DNA from: Trileptium ribeirensis
Taxonomy: Eukaryota > Nematoda > Enoplea > Enoplida > Thoracostomopsidae
Length of the DNA stretch: 64,000 nucleotides
Assembly (NCBI GenBank): GCA_030248225.1
Contig: JASANE010000442.1
Span: forward strand, 93,647 to 157,646
Direction of reading: 5' to 3'
Made by a program: the position numbers and the translations under genes. Under the pieces are notes generated by a model, which was not told where the DNA came from, ran no database searches, and saw nothing but the letters and a program-made list of their open reading frames with translations. Each line of letters starts with the position of its first letter. Positions within the stretch are counted from its first letter, which is position 1. This document shows, one piece after another, positions 19,646 through 32,117 of this stretch.

Positions 19646-22239
19646 GAGCTCTTATGAAATAAGTCGACATTGCTGCATTGCTCGAAAAAACCGTTAGCTG
19701 TGAGCGCAATCACATAATTCCTCGCAAGCAATGAAAAGCCTGCGGTTGGTGGACAGTTTGCTAGAAGTATTGGTTTTTCAAATTTCAGCAAATTGCTGCG
19801 TGTTTTTACTCCACAAAGAGGGCGTATTTGGTTATAATAGTCAACAGGCTATTCACGTTTGACGTCAATTCTAGCAATTTGACCGCCTTCGAAAAGTATT
19901 CAACTGGCACTACGATGAGATGTGGGCACCAATATGGTAACAGTGAAAGATGAATTTAATTTCATTTCCCGTTTTCAAAAAACTTTTATTTTTATGATGC
20001 TAATCGACTCGATTTGATTTCATTTTCATAAACAAAACTGGGTTTTTTTAAGTTCACATTTGTGAATTTGATTTCGCTCGATTTGCTTCCACTTAAGTGA
20101 AATGAATTCTCAGCGAGCTGCCACTGTCATACTAACAGTTAAGTGATTTCTTCAAGATAAGTTCATTTCTTCAAAATACCAAGTTAATAATGAGGTAAAA
20201 GTTTTCATAGAATATCACGATCATTACATGTAGCAGCAATTAAAATAGGGTGATTAAAATTTAACAACGACAGACAATGCCAACGGCTTCAAAGTTTATA
20301 CTGAGTGGATGCAACTCTAATTATTGCAACAGACAAGTCGACGGCAAATCTTCGCAGTTCAAACCTACTACGAGACCATAGAGTTTACAAATGGTTTACT
20401 TATTCGACATGCTTGAACGTTTATCAACTTATCAACACCACATGAGCATGGTCTCATACTCATGAGAAATCGGTATTTATAGTAGGCACGTTCAGCAGCC
20501 ATTGTGTTTGAGCAAGGTTTTTAAACATCTTAGTACGATTTAGATGTAACTTAGATTTTAGTAATGTATGATCTAGATAAAGTTATAGTCAACGTTATAT
20601 AGATATCTGCATTCGTAAGTCATATAAATATTGGAGTATGTGCGCAATGTTTATCTTCAAGATAAAATAGCGTAATAGAAGGTGAAAGTGGTATGATTTT
20701 ATCGTCAGTGTGAAGAAACGGACAACTTAGTCAATGGCAGATCCGATGTCCAAAAATCTCTTCAAACTTCAACACCAAAGTCAAGCAGTGCTGGTGGTGT
20801 TCATTGTAAAGAAAATGAAAAAGAGGCTTGCATTTCATTTAGCTGTGTTTAAATTTCCTTTTCTGTATTCAAATTGTGTCGTATTTATATTGTAAAACAT
20901 GATATTCTGAATTTGTTAAAAATTTAAACAACATAACGGTAGGAGACGGCTGATGATTCCCTTGACAGGGATGAAATGTTTCAAAAAGTGTGTGCATTTG
21001 GGAAATTCAGTCAGTGTTACATTTGCTTCCGGGCGATTATGTCTCTACATTTTAGCAGTCATTTTCAGTAAAGTCACGCTAAACGACATGTGCCCGGCAA
21101 TTCCTTCTCATCGATGATTACGAAGCAAATGTGAATGAAAGGTGTTAGACGGTGACGGCCACTTTGTACGACAAGATAACCTTGCGGAACACTTCAAGAT
21201 GTTTGACAAAGTAATTATTTATGGAGGAATGACAGGAGCAGCAAAGTTTCTTTGTAGAACAAACATTTTTAATCAGCAAAACAGTTGCTTTTATTAGTGA
21301 GACTTCACAACAAATATTGTATTATTGTGTTTATAATATGAATGTAATACATATGTATAAATTTGTAACATGAATAATATATACATAATTCGACGGTAAC
21401 ATATAACAACATACAACATCTCTAACCCTCCTCGTGGGCCTGGGTAAAACCGTTATTTTTCATCAACATAATTGGCAAGTTGTGTTGAGATAATACAGGG
21501 CGGATTACAATAGGAATTTAGCAGTTACAGTATAAATTACAGTGTCGATAATATAAAATCTGCAGTTTAACGACCGGAGAAAATTATTACTTTAGCAACA
21601 AAATATTAAGCAGAGTACAGTCTGCTAGATCTTTTTCTCCTTTATTCTTCCCCTGAAGTAGTGTATCCAGCGGCTAATACAAATAGGTTAAAACCAGTTA
21701 TGTATAAAACAACGTGTTTCAGGAATTTTGCGGTGCATAGAATTAAAATCGTGAAGTATTAGGTGCAACATGTATAGTAGAAATTATTGGACTTTATTGG
21801 ATCTGGTGTTAATAATGTAATGTGGCGACTTATGTACATGCTTACATTGGTTGCATTTTGGCAGCTATTATAGTACTAAGTAGCGCATTTAGCTGAGTTC
21901 ATGGCCTAGGCTGCGTTTGACAATGTGTTGTTATTAGCTCTTGTTGTGAGTAGCCTTAACGATCTGAGCAAAAACGTCGTTCTGGTTCGGTAGTTAGGGA
22001 GACCGGTCGAATCTAAACGACCCGGGTTCGAGTCGTCCGTTCGATAGCAGATTGTTCAACGCTTGTCAAAATGCTAACCAATGTATGAAGTTACCGATTA
22101 AAAGTTTAAAATTTTAACGATTTGAAATACTTTTCCTATGATAGTCGTATAACCCAAAACAAAGCTTTCTATCATCACGTATAACCAAGAGATATTAAAA
22201 GAAGAGTATATATGTGTGATTTGTACGAGCACTCTATTG
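19646..22239. other. Unassigned AT-rich sequence
   Basis: No gene is recognised here. A B-box-like word (GGTTCGAGTCG, at 22026) sits near 'CGGTAGTTAGG', but the arms do not fold as a tRNA. Confidence 0.5.
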
Positions 22240-22243
22240 TTAA

Positions 22244-22507
22244 CCCTTGTTGGATGACGCAGGCGTCTTCGTCCTTACGGTTTCATGCATGTGAGATGGT
22301 CAAAATTCCCTGACCACACGTTTTTAGTGGTGATAGGTAAGACCGTCGAGCATTCTTGCGATGCCGAATAAAACATTTTTATTGCCAAAACCTTTCATTC
22401 GGTTGCCCAACTCGGGAGTTTAGCCTAACACTTCACGACATAACGCGTTTTCGAGCTACCACCCCCACAGATCATTTTGGTCCCTTCTCTTCAGAAGTGA
22501 GGGAGGG
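22244..22507. mobile_element. piggyBac-like MITE candidate with TTAA flanks
   Basis: The element is bounded by TTAA on both sides (22240-22243 and 22508-22511). It begins CCCTTGTTGG and ends, reversed, CCCTCCCTCAC. A GACGCAGGCGTC palindrome lies close to the left end. TTAA target sites with CCC-starting ends are typical of piggyBac elements. The terminal match beyond CCCT is weak, so this is a candidate only. Confidence 0.5.
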
Positions 22508-22514
22508 TTAATAA

Positions 22515-23076
22515 TGCGCCGTTCACAGAATAATACGTACAGCAACTGGAAAATTTGTGTTACAAACCATGCGTCGTCCGTACCTTGTTACAAACGATCG
22601 ATCGTCCGTATATCAGGTTATAGACGACAAGGAGTCTATAAATTTGGTTGGTTGCAGACGATTCGTCGTCCGTAACAAATATTACAAACAACGAACTGTT
22701 TGTAATATTTGCTATGGACGTTCGGTCGTTTATAACATTTGTTATAGACGATAGATCGTTTATAACAAATGTTATAAATGACCGATCGTCCATAAAAACA
22801 TAACAAACGACGAACTGTTTGTAATATTCGTCACGGACGATCGATCGTTTATAACAAATGTTATAAACAACCAATAGACCATAATAAATATTACAAACAG
22901 TTCGTCGCTTGTAATATTTGTTATGCACGACAAATCGTCTATAACCAAATTTATACGCGCCTTGTCGTTCATAACCTGATATATTGACGTTCGATTGTTT
23001 GTAACAGGGTATGGAAGATCGTGGTTTGTAACACAAATTTTCCGGTCGCTGTAAGCATTATTCTGCGAACGGCGCA
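22515..23076. mobile_element. Fold-back element H1 made of hairpin units
   Basis: Terminal inverted repeats of about 55 bases start TGCGCCGTTC and run through 'CAGAATAAT.CGTACAGC' to 'AAATTTGTGTTACAAAC'. Between them lie some fifteen units that combine 'GACGATCGATCGT' with 'TTATAACAAATGTTATAA' or 'TAATATTTGTTA', each self-complementary. The long frames seen on both strands here arise from the repeats and are not genes. The right flank does not repeat the left TAA, so the target duplication is unclear. Confidence 0.85.
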
Positions 23077-24869
23077 CTACTTTAGTGGCTTTCTCTAAAC
23101 GAGTGTTAGATTATCCAGTATTGGTGCGGCCTTTAGTTTAGTGTTTAATAGAGTGGGTATGGTGTCTTTTGCGATCTAGGAACATTAGTGGGATACAAGT
23201 CGTTAGTGCAAAAATGACTTAAAATATAATATAGCAAATTTTATAACATTGCCAGCGTAGTACAGCATCCGTTAACGCAACAAATCTGAACAGTGTTATA
23301 TTGTTAAGTGGGTATAATATCTTTCGGTTCTTCTTATCAAATATCTCTCTTACCATTCGCGGCATTAATGTTCCTTATTTTGCATTATAAGCGATGTGCG
23401 AATTACTTTTTTATACTTTACTCAACAACGAATAGTAAGTCAAAACACAATTATCCTCCCAGTTATTTCTTCAGTATATGAAGTAGTGATTGCGCATTGG
23501 CAAAGCAATCTTTAGTTTAAGCTCTAAATGTTGACGTGAAACATATCCATTTAGTTAAAATTTTCTAAATTTAAGACAATTTCTGTGTGCACATGTTAGA
23601 GCGGTTTCCGAGTTACGCACGTGCGGAAGTTTGGGATCAAGGGGCTCTTCTGTTAGAATTTCGAAGTAAGCGGAAACCGATTTTATCCTGCTATATTTCT
23701 TTATTAGGGAATACAATTTCTCCATAGTCTGGAAAACTAATTACAATCAGGAGAGTTTAGATGTATAAGCGTTTCATCAAATTTAGCCATTTTTGTTTTC
23801 TACCAGTCTTGTATCTGCTAAGCCAAGCTCTTTTACCTTTGACCTTATGATTACAATTCTGTTTGGAGAAAACATCTGCTTTCTAGGGACAATATTTAAT
23901 ATATAATACAGTAGTGTCAAATTTCATACGATCATCTGTACAGACATTATAGCTTTAATTGATGGCTCACAACAGGGAGAACATTGTTGTGCACAACAGG
24001 AAGCTGTGCTATTAGACACATAGATAGAGCTACAAATGTTACAGCTGTGATCTGCAGAAATGCAACACAGCAGTTGTAATGGCTTGCAGTCTTCTTTCGA
24101 CGTAGCTGTTGCAATGTTTAAGGCCTATATTATATGCAAGTGTAGTGTGGTATATCTCACATATCCCTGTATTTAGACTGATTGCAACTCACGCTTCTAA
24201 GATCAAAGTTTACTTAAATGCTGTCTTTATAAAGATAACTGTGAAAAGTTAAACAAGGTCATGATAATCGGATAGAGGAGGAAAGTGATCATCGCATCGG
24301 TAAATGATTCAAAAAAATAATGACTTCTGTGGTACAAAGTTTGACGTTTCATCCTATATAATGTACGCATGTAAACACTCCTGCAATGTGATTATAAATT
24401 TTTAGGTAAACTTATCATCACTCTACTGCAAGCACGGACTGTGTTAACTCGACTGCCGAGAGTGAAAAAGTAAGATTTGGCTTGTAAACTCGTGCACTAA
24501 CATTGCGTACTCATGCGAGGTCAGCGTTACACCACAGCTACGACAGCGATAAATATCACAGCAACTATGTTATTTGAATTTCTATAGTGGACTGCCATTC
24601 ATGTCGAAGCATGAATTGGAAGCGAAGGGTATGCAGCTAAACATCGCATCAATATTATAAGATCCAATCAAGTAGGTAAGCCTGACTTTCCATCTCAGTT
24701 TTCCCAAGGCTTATCTGCTACATTGCGCGGAATATATATAATTAATTTAGCCTTAGTGTTAATATATAGGTTTTGTGATGTTTTGTTCGCAAACTCCGCT
24801 TTTTAAGAAAATAAACGCAGAACCGCTTTTGCAGATAAACCATACACCTTTGCTGCCTTCATCAATTTC
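23077..24869. other. Unassigned AT-rich sequence
   Basis: I see nothing recognisable in this stretch. Confidence 0.5.
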
Positions 24870-24874
24870 ATGTC

Positions 24875-25213
24875 CGCCGTCGTCTATAAATTTGGATACA
24901 AACGATTCGTCGTCCATAACAAATATTACAAGCGACGAACTGTTTGTAATATTTGCTATGGACACTCGGTCGTTTATAAGTTTTGTTATAAACGATCGAT
25001 CGTCTATAACAATGTTATAAACGATCGATCGGCCGTAACAAATATTACAAACGACGTACTGTTCGACGAATCGTCTGTAACCAAATTTATAGACGCCTTG
25101 TCGTCTGTAACCTGATATACGGACGATATATCGTTTGTAAAAAGGTACGGACGACGCATCGTTTGTAACACAAATTTGCCAGTCGCTGTACGCATTATTC
25201 TGTGAACGGCGCA
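24875..25213. mobile_element. Fold-back element H2, left-truncated relative of H1
   Basis: It carries the same unit types as H1 ('ACGATCGATCGT', 'TATAACAAATATTACAA') and ends in the H1 right terminus ('TGTGAACGGCGCA' followed by TAA). The left terminus is missing; the text starts inside the unit array at about 24875. The TAA after the right end fits a 3-bp target preference. Confidence 0.8.
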
Positions 25214-25242
25214 TAAACGATGAAAGCGCCCGTGCTACCCCA

Positions 25243-25648
25243 CGTTGGTTAACATTCGAATACTGGGAAGTGCCAAACATACCGATGTTTTATGTGCTTT
25301 TGTTAAACAATAGCAACTAAAGTAGTGAAGTACTAGGTTGATGTACAGTTTTGTGGCATTCATATCTCTCGGCATTCCTGGAATGTTAATACTATTGTGC
25401 TAAATTATCCTCTATCATTCATTCATAAAATTTTTTGTTGAAAACCGTTGGTTAACATTCGAATACTGGGAAGTGCCAAACATACCGATCTTTTATGTGC
25501 TTTTGTTAAACAATAGCAACTAAAGTAGTGAAGTACTAGGTTGATGTACAGTTTTGTGGCATTCATATCTCTCGGCATTCCTGGAATGTTAATACTATTG
25601 TGCTAAATTATCCTCTATCATTCATTCATTAAATTTTTTGTTGAAAAA
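25243..25648. repeat. Near-identical tandem duplication, 203-bp period
   Basis: Positions 25243-25445 and 25446-25648 match almost base for base; I noted only two substitutions. There is no terminal repeat or coding potential. The near identity implies a recent duplication or an assembly or read duplication. Confidence 0.93.
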
Positions 25649-25690
25649 GAATAATTTACATGCCAAAAAAGTAATAGAACAAAGTGTGCT

Positions 25691-26250
25691 GATGTTTTAA
25701 TGCACCATTTACCTTAAGATATGTGAACCTAAGGATAAATTCTATCACAGAGCCAATTCCGGATCGTGACAAAAAGGCGTAGCGAAATCCCGCTCTTCAT
25801 AGATAAAATAAATAGCTTAGCTATGCTTGTACGAGCCGCAGGCGGCTGTCTCAGCGCATGATAGACAGGACGGACTACTGAAAAAATAATTTATTACGCT
25901 CAGTTTAGCCGATTGTGTTGCAGGGAAAATGTTTAATTCTAGACACAAAAACGCAAGATTAGTAGTACTTAAAGCAAGAGGCATAAATGTAGCTAAAATT
26001 TCGATTTCGATTTTTTGTGATCTTCCATTGTCGTCATATATTTCTGACTTTCAGAGCCGATTCCGGTCCTTGTGACAATTTATCAGCTTCGCTTTACTAT
26101 TAGCCAATATATTTGTAGGGTCTGGTTTGGTCCAAAAAATGTCACACTGGCTAATCGAGGATAGCCAAGTGTGGATTTAGAGCCGCTGCACACTGTGACA
26201 AAATCCGGCCCTGCCGCACACATCTTAAGGTAAATGATGCATCAATGCAG
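25691..26250. mobile_element. Candidate MITE J with TTACCTTAAGAT terminal repeats
   Basis: The left end 'TGCACCATTTACCTTAAGAT' (from about 25701) is matched in reverse at the right end by 'CATCTTAAGGTAAATGATGCAT' (about 26221-26242). The interior repeats the words 'GAGCC.ATTCCGG' and 'TGTGACAA'. The exact boundaries and target duplication are not clear. Confidence 0.5.
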
Positions 26251-27169
26251 CTCGAGTTATGCAACATTTTCGTGTGTTAAGTGAATAAAACTACAAACTT
26301 ACATTGCAGGTAATAATTAATGTTAGTGCTATTATTGTAGGCAAAATTACAATAACTGCATATTGATGTAACTTCGCCATTCGCATTCGAGGTACACTGA
26401 TGTCCACGTTGAACGCATGTGATTTGGCGAAATAGTAAAGTTTCACTGCTCACAGTGTTATATCATCATCGCATCAGTTTGCTGCAGATATTGTATAAAA
26501 CCGTAGGCAAATTAATTATAATTTTTTATTATATAAATATACTTATATAATATAGATATATAATAACTATTTGACAAAATATAAGTTATCAACTTCAAAG
26601 GATGATAGATTTGACCATAGGTCGTCTTCTTCAAGCAATTAGATAGTTAATGTGACAATTTCAGGTGCCTGTCATTAAATTATGTTGTAATAGTTGACTC
26701 GATGTCAAATAGTGATTTATGTAAAAAATTTCAAGGTTTTGTAATCAGCGTCAAGTATATGCGGCCGTGGTTCGCTTGGAAATGATTTAGTTTTCATGAC
26801 AATTATTTTTACTTCATCAAATCAATATTTTTTCGTCAAACAATATATTTTTGGACTCACATTTCAGTGAAATTTTAAAGAAATATTTTTAGAATTGAAT
26901 AAAATATTTTAATAGTTCTCAAAATGGTCTGTTTTATTCTTGAAAGCTTGAAAATGTAATATTTCGGAATCGACTGTTTGCTCGAAATGTAATTTTTGTA
27001 TTTGTTGAGCTCAAGTGTATAGTTACCGATGCAGTTTTAAAGCCGTTTTCCTAGTGCATTTGACTACATTTGTGATCAGGAAGTTAACATTTTTGCAATA
27101 GAAAAGCTCAAATTCATTAATTTTATCGATTTGAGAACGTCACTGTCAAAATAAATGACTTCTCAGTCA
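26251..27169. other. Unassigned AT-rich sequence
   Basis: No gene or element is recognised here. Confidence 0.5.
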
Positions 27170-27758
27170 CACTTGAGTAAACTTAAGTTGCGCCCCTACC
27201 ATCCCATGTTGACACTATGTACAAAACCGAACAAAAAAAGCGAACAAAAAATTCATTGTAAAAGCCAAGTCTAAATTCAAAAATTTTCGTTCGCGAACGC
27301 AGAGCGACTGATTGCAAAACGGTGTAATTTCTGTTCGCTGACACAATGTTCCTATTTGCTATTTGGCCACATCACAACGCACAATGGGGCAACTAGCATT
27401 CCGCATTTTTTCGTTACGTTAAGACATTTCGTTTTATTATATATAATACACGTAGTTCGCGAACTTATCATATGATGTGCAGGTGTTAAAATATTAAATG
27501 GGAGAAATTTCATTCGATAATAAAATAAAAAATTTTCCAGTTGAAATGCCAAACGGTCATAAATCTGTTACTTAACGTTTCCGAATTAACTGTTAAAAGA
27601 GCAATTTTCTGTTACTTAACGTTTCGGACCCGATGCCCAAAACCCTAAGTTTATGTTCTCTTTTATGTTGACGGATGGCTCGTACACCGAACAGGCGATC
27701 CCCAATCGCTAATGACAAAACAGGATGGTAGAGGGCGCACCATAAGTTTACTCATGCA
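27170..27758. mobile_element. MITE B (family of MITE A), TCA flanks
   Basis: The left end carries 'TGAGTAAACTTAAGTTGCGCCC' split by few mismatches from the reversed right end 'TGAGTAAACTTATGGTGCGCCC', and both continue 'TACCATCC'. The 3-bp flank TCA is found on both sides (27167-27169 and 27759-27761). The interior again holds TTCGCGAAC palindromes. It has no transposase. Confidence 0.78.
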
Positions 27759-29394
27759 TCACAATTACAGATTTTGGAGCCAATATTTACAGTCTGAATT
27801 ATACAGTATTGAGAGCAAGTATGGAAGCCGCTAAAAAGAAATAGGATCGAATACCCCATTCGGTGAAGTCGCTTGATCAAGATACGCCAAAAATCATGAT
27901 TCGTTGAAGCAGTTGTATACTTGAAACTTTTTCTGAAACTTACATTATAGAAGCGGACCACTAGTAATCCGAAAAATTCTTCAAAACTTGTTTACAGCAT
28001 AAATATTGCCGAAGTGAATTTATGAACCGTCATGATGAGCTGAGTCGAATGGCACCAACCTATTGTTGTATCTTCGGAATTAGCGTTTTGCAGATAGAGG
28101 GACTAATAGGAACAGAATAATGTTACATCTTAAATCATACGTTTTATATACAATTACGATGTTGGTAATTTACCACCCGTGATATATACGCGTGTAGCAT
28201 GACATGGCGTTCGTAAAGCTAGTTCCATTTGGTTATAGAAAAACAGCCAATGTGCACTACGTGCGCATACTTATCTAATTTTATATCGGAAACTGCTACA
28301 CATCCTCGTTCGTCAAACACATACATTGCTTAGCTTAATGCAAAGCCATTATGAAACTTGTACTTATATGTCAAACTAGAGTGAGTCATTTTAAAAGATT
28401 TGTTTTGCTAGTTGTTGAACATGTGTTGGTGTCCAAGTTAGATATATACACGAAAATTTTACCCCGATGTAGTGAAAAATTGTGAGTTAAGCGGTGTCTC
28501 TATAACATAGCCCTTGTTGTAATGCAACATACCGTGTTGGATCCCTCACCCGTTATGCAACAAGCAGGCAACAATTCTTTATTTCCCAGTCTAAAATTCC
28601 AATATTTCCTACTTTTTATTATTCAGCCTTGTTTCTAGGAGAAAACTTATCGTTACCACTTTTTAAAACATTGATGCAAGCCTTCGAAAGACTTTTAAAA
28701 TAACATATAAACCATGTCCAATTTCAATTCGTAAATCCGAAATTTTGTCCTGTTTACAAGCAGGATATATTTCACTGGACAATAAGAAATTTGAAAATCA
28801 GATTACTGACGGTAATTACTTATTAAAGCTCTCAAAGTATTTTAACATGGCTAGAACGACATGATGCATAGATGGTTTTCATGAATTTACTTTAGTTAAT
28901 TGCTTTGGTTATCAAACTAAGCAGTGTGAATTAATAACATGAAACTTTAAGCTTATACCTCAAATGTTACGAAGAGGTAAACGTTGGATATAGTTCTGAG
29001 CGAGAAATATTTTGTATAGTATTTTAATCGTTACATACGAAACTATCCATAGAAGCCATAGCTATAATCTGACTTGAAATGAGCCATGTAAATTACAATT
29101 ATTTCACTCACAAATAAAATTTCAGCTAACTGAAAACAGCGAAAATGGATTATGTTCAGTGGAAACTTATGATTAGGAGCAAAAAAGCAAATTCACAATT
29201 TTAGTATTTGATGATCGCATAGAATTTGGTCTTTTGCGTGATGCAAGCGACGTAATTCTTTCATAGAAGAATAAAACAGAATATTCAACTGCGGCTAGGC
29301 ATCTTGGCGTGCTATCGGCCTGGCACCTTTATGGTGTCAGCCGTCTGCTCCTTTTGAGATTTTACATGGCCAAGTAACCCTGATGGGCGTCACG

Positions 29395-29472
29395 TTGTAA
29401 CGTTAGAAAAAGCACAGCTTAGAGCGGATGGTTCAGGCTTAGGCTAAGGCTTAGTATATCTAGAACGGCATG
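29395..29472 (-). repeat. Partial copy of repeat family G (TTAGGC-like motif)
   Basis: Reversed, this segment shares 'GCCGTTCT.GATATACTAAGCC' (split by a mismatch) and a 'CTAACGTT' end with the full copy at 36748-36959. It contains 'GGCTTAGGCTAAGGCTTAG'. The outer termini are not preserved. Confidence 0.6.
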
Positions 29473-32042
29473 ACTTGCACTATATTTACGCACCTCATAG
29501 TTACTTTCGCCATAATTATTGTTACTGCATTTAAGCCGTCTAGGGAACCAATCGCGTTCTTTAGTAGTAGTATATTGTTTATTACCGGTCATTGGATGTT
29601 GCAGCTCCAAGGGTTTTGCATCCGGAGTTAAGTCCATCATGGCGAGACTAACCATTAAGGAATAGCCTGACTGCAACATCCTCTGCCAGCCTTATGCAAA
29701 TATAACACAACATATAGAGCAAATTTAAATAAACATGACTTACAAGAGCAGTCAATAAACGAATTAAATCAAAAAAGAAGGTAAATCCACTTATATTTCT
29801 GATTACATAATTTCTGTCTATACAATTGTCGTAATCCGTGCTTGCGACGGGATAGGCTATGTCGTTCATAGTTCCAGCAGTGTTTAAAAGTAATAATTTC
29901 TTTAGCAGAATGCAGTTTGCCTCGTGTGACCATGGCGTTCGGAAATTCAACGAAGAAATTCTCTACTGTTGTTACACTTCAAACCCAAGAATAAAATGTT
30001 TGTTACAAACATTTCAGCTAAAATCTTTCCTATTTTGGTAGAATTGGCTTTTGTCGACGGTCACCCACAATCTTGTTTATATCTCTTCATACGTAATATT
30101 TCAATATAACCAAGCACAAATTATATACTTGTACAAATTAAAAAATTTCGTATGCAGAAAGCACTTTAGTTTACTACACAAACAACAATAGGAAAAATTT
30201 ATTTAAAATAATTTGTTGCACTATGCGTATGGTGATGGATTCGGACGAAATGCGTAACTTATAACAGATTTAAACATTATACCCCCAAGTGTTTAAACGA
30301 AACCAGTAAATGTTAAAATATCGCAGTAATAAATTTTGTATCAACTAGATGTTATCCTGAGATCGTTAGGTTTAGCATCGTTACCTAATAACTAGCAAGT
30401 ACGAAGCTTGAACAATATGTATTCATCGTAGGGTTTACCCGGCCATTTATTGCAATTTTAGCCTAAGCCTAAGCTTAAGCCTATTAAAACTCCAGTAGCA
30501 ACTTGATTTTGACATATTTGCTAGTTTCTGCCCGCTTATTCAGTTATTGAAGGGTTATTGTTACCATACTTGTAGGGAAATACTTTAAAATCTTTATATT
30601 GGGAACATTTTAGGCGTCGTTTCGCAGTTGGCAAGTTATATAACGTTGCAGAGCAGGACTCATCTTAATTTTGATCTCAAAACGACTGCTATTCAGGCAC
30701 AGTTCATAGACGTGGAGACGTGCTGTAGATTGATGTGTTTACCACTTATTTGCCAATATTTTATATGCAATGATTGACATAAAATAAGGAAATCGGCCAA
30801 TCAGATACCGAACTGTACATCGTTTTCTGAGCCATATATGTAATAAAGCGCTGCATTGTTGCAGAAATATATCAACATGATGATAGTAGAATAATTTTAT
30901 TTATAAACGAAAAATAAATCATAACATTTTAAAGGCGTGGGATCGTTTTAATAACAATATTGTTTCTATGCTGTAGACATTAAAATTGCAGTATATGTAC
31001 AAGACGATTTGTAAGTTTCGTAACCTACACAAAACGCGTTCTCTATTGCTTTCAGAGGCTCGGGCACACCAACCCCACACCGAGGCCACACCTAAGTTGG
31101 ACTAACAAATACTTGACAGAATAAAAATCTAAAACATGTTCGAACGATGTATTAATTAAGGATAGGTAAAGGTGCCAGCCACTCCGTCAAAAATTTCTGA
31201 ATTCGCTAGTGCACATGTTTCGAAATTCGAACATGATTAGCATTTTGTCTTGCAAACAAACGGAAACTTGTAGTCAATTATAGTTGAACAGTTGAGATGT
31301 TTCACGTTTTGAACCAATTACAACTCTAATTTGCGTAATTAATAACTAGGTGTGAAATCCTACACTTACTTGGAAGTATCCGATTCGCGCATGCATATAT
31401 TAGAATGAAATGCAAATATCTATGATATGATCATACAAACGTGTCCATGTCACTACACATATTATGCGACTATATATTATTTTATACAATGTTTGACTAC
31501 GCCTATATATGTGAAGTTGCAAGTACGCATATACAAATACAATATTTCCAAAATACAGCGACAAGAAGTATTTTGGCTTCCCAATTTAAGACTTCTTTCT
31601 GACAAATATTTCTAAATGCTTTAATTGCTACGCATTGCATGTTATTAGTAACAAAGTTAATGTAAAATTGCTGCGCATAAAAGCAAAGATACCATTTATT
31701 TTGTAGTTCCAGGTCCGCAATGTTTGGCGGAGCATACTGATCTCACCAAGTAATCAGCAGGATTCTACGTCTATATCCGGTTCACATTAGCAAAATGAGC
31801 GCCATTTGCAAATAATTACGCAATAGCGACACCGGTGATACGTACATACTAGATGTTTCGCTTAGATGGTTTGGCTTTATTAACTATTTTAGCTTTACAA
31901 GGCTGACGATGGCTGGTTTTTGACATTTTAGTACCCTAACCATAGCCGTGGTGAAGACTTATAGACATTCAAGAATCGTTAACCTTTATGTTCGATATTT
32001 TTATGTACAAGTAATGGTCTTGAGGCATGTGGACGCCTTATA

Positions 32043-32117
32043 TAAAGGCCTGTTCACGAGCTCAAACATTTTGCTCATATTTTTAGCTCAAAGGTTTGAG
32101 CATGTGAATACACCTTA
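32043..32117. repeat. Short fold-back, about 24-base imperfect arms
   Basis: 'AAGGCCTGTTCACGAGCTC' is matched in reverse by 'GAGCATGTGAATACACCTT'. The loop contains 'GCTCATATTTTTAGCTC'. It may be a tiny MITE or a structured remnant. Confidence 0.4.

Noticed and set aside
21985..22045. tRNA gene suggested by a B-box-like GGTTCGAGTCG
   Set aside because: The T arm and acceptor do not pair and the anticodon loop would have eight bases.
22560..23077. Long open frames of up to 158 codons on both strands
   Set aside because: They arise from the regular palindromic units of the fold-back element; the predicted proteins are just the repeat read in several frames (recurring YNICY/SVYN-type words).
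30455..30485. Telomeric TTAGGC array
   Set aside because: There are only two to three imperfect hexamers, which is no array.
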